7,485 nucleotides of DNA from Actinomycetota bacterium (GCA_018898235.1 JAHIJU010000007.1:1-7485), one strand, 5' to 3'; counted from the stretch's first letter, positions 1 to 7,029 are shown. A program made the numbers and translations. Notes: generated from the sequence alone by a model not told the origin.

Positions 1-1
1 G

Positions 2-3000
2 CTCGGCTACCTCACCAACCTGCTGCCGCGCCGCCCGGATCTCAAGCTGATCATCACCTCGGCCACCATCGACTCGGCGCGGTTCGCCGAGCACTTCGGG
101 CGCACCGGCCCGGACGGGGTGCGCGTCCCGGCGCCCGTCGTCGAGGTCACCGGCCGCACCTACCCGGTCGAGGTCCGCTACCGGCCGCTGGACGGCGAAC
201 GCGACATGGTGACCGGCATCACCGAGGCGGTCGACGAGCTGATCGGCGAGGGTCCGGGCGACATCCTCGTGTTCGCCTCGGGTGAGCGGGAGATCCGCGA
301 CGCCGCCGACGCCCTGCGCACCTCGCTCGGCACCCGCGTGACCGATCCCCGGAGCCCGGGCGCCGTCGAGCTGCTGCCGCTGTTCTCCCGGCTCTCGGCC
401 GCCGAGCAGCACAAGGTCTTCGAGCCGCACGCCGCACGCCGCGTCGTGCTGGCCACCAACGTCGCCGAGACCTCGCTCACCGTGCCGGGCGTGCGCTACG
501 TCGTCGACCCGGGCACGGCCCGCATCTCGCGCTACTCCAAGGCGACCAAGGTGCAGCGACTGCCGATCGAGCCGATCTCGCAGGCCTCGGCCAACCAGCG
601 CTCGGGTCGCTGCGGGCGGCTGTCCGACGGCATCGCGATCCGGCTCTACTCCGACGAGGACTACGCCTCCCGCCCGGAGTTCACCGAACCGGAGATCCTG
701 CGCACGTCACTGGCCTCGGTGATCCTGCAGATGGTCGCCGTCGGCGTGGTCGAGACGCCGGACGACGTGGCCCGGTTCCCGTTCGTCGACCCGCCGGACA
801 CCCGGTCGGTGCGCGACGGGGTGGCGCTGCTCACCGAGCTGGGCGCGCTGGCGGCCGACGAGACCGGTCACGTGCGACTCACCGCGACCGGCAAGGCCCT
901 GGCCCGGCTGCCCGTCGACCCCCGGCTGGCGCGCATGGTGGTCGAGGCGGGCCGACGCGGGGTGGCCCGTGAGGTCGTCGTCATCGCGGCGGCGCTGTCC
1001 ATCCAGGACCCGCGCGAACGGCCCACCGAGCAGCGCGAGCAGGCCGATGCGCTGCACCGGCGGTTCGTCGACCCGGGCTCGGACCTGCTCACCTACCTCA
1101 ACCTGTGGACCTGGCTGCGGGCCCAGCGCCGCGAGCTGTCCGGGTCGGCGCTGCGGCGCCGGCTGCGCAGCGAGCACCTCAACTACCTGCGGGTACGCGA
1201 GTGGCAGGACGTCGTCACCCAGCTGCACGAGCTGTCCAAGGAGCTGCACATCGACTCCTCGGGTGCGCCCCGACCGGTCGGGGACGACGGGGACGTCGAT
1301 CCCGAACGCACCACCTGGGCCTGGGACGGCGACCGGGTGCACCAGTCGGTGCTGTCCGGGCTGCTCTCCCAGATCGGCATGCAGGAGGCCACCGAGGTCC
1401 GTGCCACCCACGACAAGGCTCACGGCAAGACCCCCGACCCGCGTGCCTCCCGCCGCCCGCGCAACGACTACCTGGGCGCCCGGGGTGCCCGGTTCGCGCT
1501 GTGGCCCGGGTCCGGGCTGTCCCGCCGTCCGCCCGCCTGGGTGATGGCCGCCGAGCTGGTCGAGACCAGCCGGCTGTGGGGCCGGGACGCCGCCCGCATC
1601 CGCCCGGAGTGGGCCGAGGAGCTCGGCGCGCACCTGGTCAAGAAGGTGTACTCCGAACCGGCCTGGTCCACCCGGCAGGGCGCCGCGACCGTCACCGAGA
1701 AGGTGTTCCTCTACGGCGTGCCGCTGGTCGCCGACCGCCGGGTGCTGCTCGCGAAGGTGGACGCGCCGCAGGCCCGTGAGCTGTTCATCCGGCACGCCCT
1801 GGTCGAGGGCGCCTGGACCACGCACCACGCGTTCTTCGCCGACAACCGCCGGCTGCTCGGCGAGCTGGCCGAGCTGGAGGCCCGGGCCCGCCGCCGGGAC
1901 CTCGTGGTGGACGACGACGTCCTGTTCGACTTCTACGACGAGCGGGTGAGCGACGAGGTGGTCTCGGCCACCCACTTCGACCGCTGGTGGAAGGAGGCCC
2001 GGCGCACCGACCCCGAGCTGCTGACCTTCACCCGCGAGCTGCTCATCGGCCCGGACGCCGCGCAGGTCGACGATTCGGCGTTCCCGACCCGCTGGCCGGC
2101 CGGCGATCTGGAGCTGCCGCTCACCTACGAGTTCGACCCGGGCTCCTCGGACGACGGGGTGCGCGTCCACGTCCCGCTCACCGCCCTCGCCCGGCTGGCG
2201 CCCGAGGGCTTCGACTGGTTGGTGCCCGGCCTGCGCGCCGAGCTGCTCACGGCGACCATCCGGGCGCTGCCCAAGTCGGTCCGGGTCCAGCTCGTGCCCG
2301 CCCCCGATGTGGCGCGCGCCGTCGACGCCTGGATGGACACGACCCTGGCGACCTGGGCGGACACCGTGCGCGCGGCCGATGCCGCCCCGAGCTTCCACGA
2401 CGCATTCGCCCGCGCCGTGCGCGCCCTGCGCGACGTCGAGGTGCCGCCCGACGCGTTCGACGACGAGCGCCTGCCCGCGCACCTGCGCATGACGTTCCTG
2501 GTCGAGGACACCGCCGGCCGCGTCGTCGACCAGGGCAAGGACCTCGCGGTGCTCCAGCGCCGACTCGCTGGCAAGGCCCAGCAGGCCGTCTCCTCGGCGG
2601 TGCGCACCGCCGTGCAGGCCGCCATGGCCCAGGCGCAGGAGCGGGCGGGCCGGGCCCCGGGAGGCCCGGCGGCCCGACGCCCCGCGGGAGGGCCGTCAGC
2701 CGCCGCAGCCCCGGGTTCCGGGCGACAGGCCGCCGCGCCGCCCCCGATCCCGGCCTTCGAGCAGACCGGGCTCACCACGTTCCCGACGCTCCCCGGGGAC
2801 GGCCGGTTGCCCGAGACCGTCGAGGCCCCCGGACCCGCAGGCCCGGTGCGGGCCTTCCCGACCCTCGTCGAGGAGCGCGGCAGCGTCGCCGTCCGCGCCC
2901 TGGCCGACGAGTCCGCCGTCCCGGCCGCCCAGCGCGCCGGGCTGCGTCGGCTGCTGCTGCTCGACATCGGGCTCGCGACGGCCCGCGTCACGTCCCGCTG

Positions 3001-3628
3001 GACCGGCGCCCAGGCCCTCGCGCTGGCCGCGAGCCCCTACCGGAGCACGGACGTCCTGGTCACCGACGTCCAGCTCGCCGCCATCGACGCCCTGCTGCCG
3101 TCCGATCCGCGCACCGTGCGCGACGCGGAGGCCTACGCCGCGCTGCGCGCCGACGTGCGCGGCCGGTTGGAGGACGAGACCTACCGCCTGGTCGGCACCC
3201 TCGTCGAGGTGCTCACGGCCTGGCGCGAGCTCGACGCGGCCCTGCGCGGGGCCACCAGCCTCGCCCTGCTGGCCGCGGCGGCCGATGTGCGCCGGCAGCA
3301 GCAGGCGCTGGTGCACGACGGGTTCGTCCTGGCCACCGGACCGCACCGGCTGGCCCAGCTCCCGCGCTACCTGCGCGCCGCCCGGCACCGGCTGACGAAG
3401 GCCGCCGAGAACCCGCACCGGGACGAGGCTCTCGCCGCCGGGGTCCACGAGCTGGCCGATGCCATCGCGGCGGCGGCCCGGCCGGGCGACCCGGCGCGCG
3501 CCGACGCGCTCGCCGAGCTCGGCTGGCAGGTCGAGGAGCTGCGGGTCAGCCTGTTCGCCCAGCAGCTCGGCACCCCGGGCCCGGTCTCGGCGACGCGCAT
3601 CCGCAAGGCGCTGACAGCGCTGGGCTGA
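2..3628 (+). CDS. hrpA: ATP-dependent RNA helicase HrpA (DEAH box), 5'-truncated
   Basis: This is a cytoplasmic DEAH-box RNA helicase that uses ATP to remodel RNA; in E. coli HrpA is linked to mRNA processing and rescue of stalled ribosomes. The frame is open from base 2, giving 1208 visible residues; the first in-frame ATG (119) is internal, since SAT (motif III, visible residues 20-22) lies before it. Motif I and the DEAH box must lie just left of the window, so roughly 100-150 residues are missing (E. coli HrpA is about 1300). Then come DILVFASG (about 87-94, motif IV), TNVAETSLT (152-160, motif V) and QRSGRCGR (199-206, motif VI). An HA2 region follows (about 270-365), then an OB-fold region (about 487-580) and a long DUF3418-type C-terminal region to the end. 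An Ala/Pro/Gly-rich low-complexity stretch sits near 870-920. Family assignment is firm. The gene converges on the anchored-protein pair. Confidence 0.97.
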   Translation, partial: LGYLTNLLPRRPDLKLIITSATIDSARFAEHFGRTGPDGVRVPAPVVEVTGRTYPVEVRYRPLDGERDMVTGITEAVDELIGEGPGDILVFASGEREIRDAADALRTSLGTRVTDPRSPGAVELLPLFSRLSAAEQHKVFEPHAARRVVLATNVAETSLTVPGVRYVVDPGTARISRYSKATKVQRLPIEPISQASANQRSGRCGRLSDGIAIRLYSDEDYASRPEFTEPEILRTSLASVILQMVAVGVVETPDDVARFPFVDPPDTRSVRDGVALLTELGALAADETGHVRLTATGKALARLPVDPRLARMVVEAGRRGVAREVVVIAAALSIQDPRERPTEQREQADALHRRFVDPGSDLLTYLNLWTWLRAQRRELSGSALRRRLRSEHLNYLRVREWQDVVTQLHELSKELHIDSSGAPRPVGDDGDVDPERTTWAWDGDRVHQSVLSGLLSQIGMQEATEVRATHDKAHGKTPDPRASRRPRNDYLGARGARFALWPGSGLSRRPPAWVMAAELVETSRLWGRDAARIRPEWAEELGAHLVKKVYSEPAWSTRQGAATVTEKVFLYGVPLVADRRVLLAKVDAPQARELFIRHALVEGAWTTHHAFFADNRRLLGELAELEARARRRDLVVDDDVLFDFYDERVSDEVVSATHFDRWWKEARRTDPELLTFTRELLIGPDAAQVDDSAFPTRWPAGDLELPLTYEFDPGSSDDGVRVHVPLTALARLAPEGFDWLVPGLRAELLTATIRALPKSVRVQLVPAPDVARAVDAWMDTTLATWADTVRAADAAPSFHDAFARAVRALRDVEVPPDAFDDERLPAHLRMTFLVEDTAGRVVDQGKDLAVLQRRLAGKAQQAVSSAVRTAVQAAMAQAQERAGRAPGGPAARRPAGGPSAAAAPGSGRQAAAPPPIPAFEQTGLTTFPTLPGDGRLPETVEAPGPAGPVRAFPTLVEERGSVAVRALADESAVPAAQRAGLRRLLLLDIGLATARVTSRWTGAQALALAASPYRSTDVLVTDVQLAAIDALLPSDPRTVRDAEAYAALRADVRGRLEDETYRLVGTLVEVLTAWRELDAALRGATSLALLAAAADVRRQQQALVHDGFVLATGPHRLAQLPRYLRAARHRLTKAAENPHRDEALAAGVHELADAIAAAARPGDPARADALAELGWQVEELRVSLFAQQLGTPGPVSATRIRKALTALG

Positions 3629-3659
3629 CCAGGCCCAGCTGACCGCGCCGGGCCGGTGC
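3619..3659. terminator. Two tandem hairpins between convergent genes, likely bidirectional terminator
   Basis: Hairpin 1 has a perfect 7-bp stem (GCTGGGC at 3619-3625, GCCCAGC at 3633-3639) with a 7-nt loop that contains the hrpA stop codon TGA. Hairpin 2 pairs GCGCCG (3645-3650) with CGGTGC (3654-3659) around a 3-nt loop, with one G-U pair on the plus strand. Neither has a following T-tract, which is common for actinobacterial terminators. The gap between the two convergent stop codons is only 40 bp, so shared two-way termination is the simplest reading. The function is inferred from position and structure only. Confidence 0.55.
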
Positions 3660-3668
3660 TCCGCCCGC

Positions 3669-4478
3669 TCAGCTCGGCTCGACCGGCCCGTTCACGCCCG
3701 CGACCGCATCGCCGCAGCTGACCTCCTGCGCGGTGGTCACGACCTGCTCGGTCGCCGCCGCGCTGGTCGCCACCGTCGACCTCGCGCCGTTGGTCGCGGT
3801 GCGCCCGTTGGTCGACAGGTCGACGTAGGTGCGGGTCACCGTGTAGGTCCCGTCGGTGGCCTGCACGGCGTTCAGCCCGGCGAGCCGCAGGCTCGACCCG
3901 TCCTGGCTGCACCCGACCCCGGTGCCCTCACCCGCGAGGCCACGGTCGAACGTGTACGCCTTGCCCAGGGAGTCGGCCGGGGCGGTGACCTTGCACCCGT
4001 CGAGGCTGAACAGCAAGGCCTCGCGCCCCAGGTCGACCAACGCGATCGGCTGGTCGCCCTGCACCAGTCCGACGACGGCCGAGGCGGGGACCGGGCTGGC
4101 GGAGGTGATCGCGGCGGAGAACGTCGCACCCGAGGCCGTCGTGATGCCGAACGTCCGGGCGGATCCGCCCGTGATCCAGGCCTGGTCGGCGCGCCCGTCG
4201 CCGTCGACGTCGATCACCTGGTGCACGTTGGCACCAGCGGGCGTGCCGACTCCAGGGGTCGCGGCGCAGCCGGTCGACACCGTCCGGGTGGCCGTCGGCG
4301 TCGGGGCGGGCGTCGAGGCCGAGCTCGACGTGGTGGTCACCGGGGAGGACGAGGCCGAGGTGGCCGGGTTGCCGACCGCCTGCCAGACCAGCACGCCGGC
4401 CACCACCACCAGCACCACCACGACGACGGCGACGATGGGCAGGGCCCGGCCCCTCGGGCGGGGTGCAGTTTCGCTCAC
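3669..4478 (-). CDS. Membrane-anchored extracytoplasmic protein with a DxDxDG (FG-GAP/VCBS-like) loop, function unknown
   Basis: The 269-residue protein has a short N-terminus with three arginines, then a hydrophobic Val-rich segment (about 13-32) that fits a signal anchor with the rest outside. A Ser/Thr/Pro linker (about 37-68) leads to a globular region. Residues 90-98 read DVDGDGRAD, the spacing of a calcium-binding loop (D90, D92, D94, D98) as in FG-GAP/VCBS repeats and dockerin loops; only one copy is present. Cys71, 162, 190 and 255 could form two disulfides. The start is GTG (4478) with a modest AAAGG a few bases upstream. It lies 55 bp downstream of the other anchored-protein gene on the same strand, so co-transcription is likely. 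I do not recognise the family beyond the loop. The coding call is secure; the role is unknown, perhaps a surface-binding or sensor protein. Confidence 0.75.
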   Translation of the reverse strand: MSETAPRPRGRALPIVAVVVVVLVVVAGVLVWQAVGNPATSASSSPVTTTSSSASTPAPTPTATRTVSTGCAATPGVGTPAGANVHQVIDVDGDGRADQAWITGGSARTFGITTASGATFSAAITSASPVPASAVVGLVQGDQPIALVDLGREALLFSLDGCKVTAPADSLGKAYTFDRGLAGEGTGVGCSQDGSSLRLAGLNAVQATDGTYTVTRTYVDLSTNGRTATNGARSTVATSAAATEQVVTTAQEVSCGDAVAGVNGPVEPS

Positions 4479-4533
4479 CGGGCCTTTGTACCGTCGAGCC
4501 GAGGCCGCGGCGAACCGGGCGCGCGCCGTCGGG

Positions 4534-5853
4534 TCACATCACCGTGAACACGAGGGTGCCCCGGTACCGGCCGGGTGCGACCGAGCTCGGCACATCGGCG
4601 AGCTCCACCACTGCGCGCAGCCGCGCTGTCCCCAGCCCGATCCCGTCGGGGTAGTGCGCGAGCGTCCCTGGCTCACCCAGTCCGGGCGCCCCGGCGACGA
4701 GGTCGTGGACCTCGACGTGGGTGGCCACCAGCGCGTTCCCGGGCACCTGGACCGCCCGCACCCGGGTGAGGCCGAGGTGCTCGGCGCCGAGGGTGCCCCC
4801 ACCGGGCGACGTCAGACCGTCCGACCTGACCGAGACGGTGAAGCCGAGGTTCCCGGCCCGTGTGTCGGTGACGACGATGTCGTCGAAGTCGGCCGAGGCG
4901 GAGAAGGTCGAGGTGGCGGGGTCGAGCACGGCCTCGCCGAGGTCGAGCGGGTGCTCGGGGGTGTACGGCGTGGTGACGGTCACGGCCCCGGTCGGAACCG
5001 ACAGCACGACGGTCTGCTCATCGGGTGCCGCCCCGCCGTACCGCACGACGACGGCTGCCGACGCGCACGTGACGGTCCGGTCGTCGGAGACGAACACCGC
5101 GACCAGCACATGCTCGCCTGCGCCCAGCGCATTGGTCGTCAGGGCGGCCCGGTGGCCGGCCACGGGTGAGGACCCGAGGGAGCGTTCCCCGTCGAGGAGC
5201 ACGACGGAGCCGGCGAGCGCCGACCGCACCGTCGCGGCCAACGTCACCCCCTGGTGGGCCGGTCCGCCCGTCGGGTGGACCGCGAGCGCGACGTCCCCTG
5301 CCGCGCACGGGCACGGGTCGCACCCGCCGGGGCAGGGCGTGGCCGTCCCCGTCGGCGTGGGCGCGGGTGTCCCGGTGGGAGTGGGCGCGGGCGTCCCGGT
5401 CGGCGTGGGCGCAGAGGTCCCGGTCGGCGTGGGCGCAGGTGTCCCGGTGGGAGTAGGCGCGGGCGTCCTGGTCGGGGTCGACGTCGGCCGGGTCGCGCCG
5501 CTGGCCGGGGACTCGGCGCTCGCCGGCTCCTGGCCCCCGCGGGCCGGACCGGCCGCCACCCCGACCTCGGTCCGGTCCGCCGACCCGGGGTTGTCGTCGG
5601 CGAGCACCTGGCTGAGGACCTCGGGCGAGGCCGGGGTCGCCGCGGGTCCCGCACCCGGAACCCGGCCCGGCTGCGCGGTCACCGTCGGACGGGGTGCACC
5701 GACCGGTTTGCCCGAGGTTCGCATGGCGTGGCCGACCGCGAGCCCCAGGATCAGGAGGAGCGCCAGCAGGAGCAGCACGAGGGCGACCCGGCGCCGACGC
5801 CGCTGCTCCTGGTCCGGCTGCTCGGGGCGGTCCCCGGTGGCGTCGTCGGACAA
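4534..5853 (-). CDS. Membrane-anchored surface protein: PT-repeat stalk, Cys-rich knot, Ig-like and WxL-like domains
   Basis: The frame stays open to a GTG at 5976, but I place the start at the TTG at 5853: a GGAGG lies 7 bases upstream, and it puts a normal short cytoplasmic tail (439 residues in total) before five arginines (18-22) and a Leu-rich membrane segment (23-41). The extracellular part holds a variable linker (about 45-128), a Thr/Pro repeat stalk (about 129-171, octapeptide TPAPTPTG), a cluster of four cysteines (C174, C178, C181, C183) and an Ig-like domain of the 'LDGxxxLGxxPV...LxxGxHxLxA' type (about 187-272). The C-terminal domain (about 281-439) ends RYRGTLVFTVM and contains VVTDTRAGNLGFTVSV, resembling actinobacterial WxL-like surface domains but with Phe/Leu where Trp is expected. 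Domain names are by eye. It is probably exposed on the envelope, and first gene of the two-gene unit. Ligand unknown. Confidence 0.75.
   Translation of the reverse strand: MSDDATGDRPEQPDQEQRRRRRVALVLLLLALLLILGLAVGHAMRTSGKPVGAPRPTVTAQPGRVPGAGPAATPASPEVLSQVLADDNPGSADRTEVGVAAGPARGGQEPASAESPASGATRPTSTPTRTPAPTPTGTPAPTPTGTSAPTPTGTPAPTPTGTPAPTPTGTATPCPGGCDPCPCAAGDVALAVHPTGGPAHQGVTLAATVRSALAGSVVLLDGERSLGSSPVAGHRAALTTNALGAGEHVLVAVFVSDDRTVTCASAAVVVRYGGAAPDEQTVVLSVPTGAVTVTTPYTPEHPLDLGEAVLDPATSTFSASADFDDIVVTDTRAGNLGFTVSVRSDGLTSPGGGTLGAEHLGLTRVRAVQVPGNALVATHVEVHDLVAGAPGLGEPGTLAHYPDGIGLGTARLRAVVELADVPSSVAPGRYRGTLVFTVM
5351..5470 (-). repeat. Five tandem 24-bp repeats coding for the Thr/Pro stalk
   Basis: Five in-frame 24-bp units start at 5351, 5375, 5399, 5423 and 5447, followed by a diverged partial unit. 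Each codes for eight residues (TPAPTPTG type; the middle unit has Ser for Pro). Units 1 and 4 differ at one base, and units 2 and 5 differ at two while sharing 'gtgggagt', which the others lack. This suggests a 72-bp higher-order duplication. Copy number is likely to vary between strains and would change stalk length without breaking the frame. Confidence 0.9.
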
Positions 5854-5860
5854 GGGCCTG

Positions 5861-5865
5861 CCTCC
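5861..5865 (-). promoter_or_regulatory. Shine-Dalgarno GGAGG deciding a TTG start
   Basis: On the minus strand GGAGG is followed by a 7-base spacer and TTG at 5853. The longer GTG candidate at 5976 has no comparable site, and its extra 41 residues (Arg-rich, low hydrophobicity) look like leader rather than protein. Confidence 0.7.
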
Positions 5866-6021
5866 GATCGTGTCCCGTACGTCCCGCGCCGCCCGAAGGT
5901 CGCAGACCCGAGCCCAGGGCGCACGGAGCTCGACGTCCCTGAGTACGGCAGGCGGTCGACCACCAGACCAACGCACGCGGTCCGACGGATGGCCGTGGCG
6001 GGTGAAACGGTGCAGACCGGA

Positions 6022-6078
6022 CCGACCGGGCCGGCCGTGCGGGCCGACGGTCGGGACACCACCGTGTGGGTGGCGTCC
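6022..6078. repeat. Overlapping inverted repeats in the divergent intergenic region before tag
   Basis: The 239-bp gap between the two divergent genes (5854-6092) has no clear -10 element on either strand. Its only structure is near tag. CCGACCG (6022-6028) is matched by CGGTCGG (6048-6054). A tighter repeat pairs GGACACCACC (6054-6063) with GGTGGCGTCC (6069-6078), 9 of 10 bases complementary around GTGTG. The second ends 14 bases before the tag ATG, where a repressor operator or mRNA hairpin could act. GC-rich DNA makes such repeats common, so function is uncertain. Confidence 0.4.
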
Positions 6079-6092
6079 GGCACCCTTGACCC

Positions 6093-6653
6093 ATGGCGCC
6101 CGACGACCCCACGCGCTGCTTCGGCGGCGGGGACCCCCTGTACGCGCAGTACCACGATGAGGAGTGGGGCCGCCCGGTGCACGGCGACCGGGTGCTGTTC
6201 GAGCGGCTCGCGCTCGAGGGGTTCCAGTCGGGCCTGTCCTGGATCACCGTGCTGCGCAAACGCGAGGCCTTCCGCACGGCGTTCGCCGGGTTCGACCCCG
6301 CCGTCGTCGCCGGGTTCGATGAGCACGACGTCGAGCGCCTGATGGCCGATGCGGGCATCGTGCGCAACCGCGCCAAGATCCTGGCGACCGTCAAGAACGC
6401 CCACGCGCTGCTCAGGCTGCAGGCAGCGGGCGAGAGCCTCGACGCCCTGATCTGGTCGTACGCACCGGAACCACGCCCCCGCCCGCTCGGATGGGACGAG
6501 GTGCCGGCCACCACGGCCGAATCGGTCGCCCTGTCACGGGACCTCAAGCGGCGCGGGTTCACCTTCGTCGGGCCGACGACGGTCTACGCCGCGATGCAGG
6601 CCTGCGGTCTGGTGGACGACCACGTCGCAGGCTGCTGGCTGGCCCGCGCCTGA
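6093..6653 (+). CDS. tag: DNA-3-methyladenine glycosylase I
   Basis: Tag removes 3-methyladenine from alkylated DNA, leaving an abasic site for base excision repair in the cytoplasm. The 186-residue length matches the family (E. coli Tag about 187). The zinc-snap ligands are all present: Cys9, His21, His177 and Cys181 (HVAGC near the C-terminus). Tyr20, Trp25 and Glu42 (in LALEGFQSGLSW) match E. coli Tyr16, Trp21 and Glu38, which line the base pocket. DPLYAQYHDEEWG and FVGPTTVYAAMQACGLVDDH are typical family blocks. The region after Cys9 reads CFGGGD, one residue shorter than E. coli CGWVSQD and without its Trp6. An in-frame TGA lies at 6087, and a later start would lose the zinc ligands, so ATG 6093 is fixed. 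No clear Shine-Dalgarno is visible. Identification is confident. Confidence 0.97.
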   Translation: MAPDDPTRCFGGGDPLYAQYHDEEWGRPVHGDRVLFERLALEGFQSGLSWITVLRKREAFRTAFAGFDPAVVAGFDEHDVERLMADAGIVRNRAKILATVKNAHALLRLQAAGESLDALIWSYAPEPRPRPLGWDEVPATTAESVALSRDLKRRGFTFVGPTTVYAAMQACGLVDDHVAGCWLARA

Positions 6654-6657
6654 CCCA

Positions 6658-6728
6658 GCGGCCGGTGCGGGCAGTGGTGCACGTCACGCGTCCGGTCGGG
6701 TGAACCGGCCGCCACGCCCGGTTCGGGC
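6658..6728 (+). terminator. Inverted repeats after tag, possible terminator
   Basis: A perfect 9-bp inverted repeat pairs GCGGCCGGT (6658-6666) with ACCGGCCGC (6704-6712) across 37 bases, beginning 5 bases after the tag stop. A compact hairpin, GCCCG-GTT-CGGGC (6716-6728), follows at once. An alternative CCGGT/ACCGG pairing (6692-6696 with 6704-6708) competes with the long one. There is no T-tract. Position supports termination of tag, but this is inference. Confidence 0.45.
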
Positions 6729-6743
6729 CTTGCACCGCACCCG

Positions 6744-6749
6744 TACCGT
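6744..6749 (+). promoter_or_regulatory. -10 element (TACCGT) for a leaderless transcript
   Basis: TACCGT fits the actinobacterial TANNNT -10 consensus and ends 6 bases before the A of ATG 6756. That is where transcription would start, so the mRNA would be leaderless. The -35 region (around 6722-6727, TTCGGG) is weak. No Shine-Dalgarno precedes the ATG, which fits leaderless translation. Confidence 0.5.
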
Positions 6750-6755
6750 GACGCC

Positions 6756-7004
6756 ATGGCAGCGGAGCGCACAAGGTCGGCCGCAACGGTGGCGACCGGG
6801 ACCACGGTCGCCGGGATGCCGCCCGCCGACCCCCAGGTGCTGGATGCCGCACGCGCGGCGCTGAGCACCTGCGAGTGCCCGGCCCCCGAGGTGCTGGGTG
6901 CCGTCGAGGACGGACTCGTGGCAGTCCCCGCCCCGCTCGACGACGTACCGACGCCGTCGAGCGCCCCGTGCGACGGCAGCCCGTTGCGGCACCGCGCGTC
7001 CTGA
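6756..7004 (+). CDS. Small hypothetical protein (82 aa) with a CxC motif
   Basis: I do not recognise this protein. It is 82 residues, Ala/Pro/Val-rich and acidic in its centre, with CEC at about 38-40 (STCECPAPEVLGAVEDGL) and a third Cys near the end. It has no signal peptide or membrane segment. Third codon positions are G or C in all but about nine codons, as in the neighbouring genes, and a leaderless-type -10 sits directly upstream. The frame is the same as tag, separated by the tag stop at 6651-6653, and ATG 6756 is the first start after it. Competing minus-strand frames exist here, but they look like Arg/Pro-rich shadows. A real short gene is somewhat more likely than not. Confidence 0.6.
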   Translation: MAAERTRSAATVATGTTVAGMPPADPQVLDAARAALSTCECPAPEVLGAVEDGLVAVPAPLDDVPTPSSAPCDGSPLRHRAS

Positions 7005-7029
7005 TCGCGACGGGGACCGACGGCCCCTC

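Noticed and set aside
707..2482. Long minus-strand open frame (591 codons) opposite hrpA
   Set aside because: It is antisense to conserved helicase motifs, and its product is Gly/Arg/Val-rich with no domain. Long antisense frames are expected in DNA with G or C at nearly every third position.
2641..2760. Frameshift or domain fusion in hrpA at the Ala/Pro/Gly-rich stretch
   Set aside because: The frame continues unbroken into typical C-terminal family sequence on the far side; it is a low-complexity linker.
5351..5470. CRISPR-like array
   Set aside because: The 24-bp units are directly adjacent with no spacers and keep a protein reading frame; this is a coding tandem repeat.
6086..6091. TTGACC just before the tag ATG as a -35 element
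   Set aside because: It would put the transcript start inside tag after the zinc ligand Cys9, and no matching -10 follows. A chance match.
4721..6160. Plus-strand frame of 479 codons opposite the surface-protein gene
   Set aside because: It overlaps a gene with a clear start, membrane anchor and domains, and runs into tag in another frame. Its V-G-V-G repeat is just the antisense of the Thr/Pro stalk.
5018..6562. Minus-strand frame of 514 codons spanning tag and the surface gene
   Set aside because: It crosses two well-supported genes in the wrong frame and has Arg/Pro-rich shadow composition.
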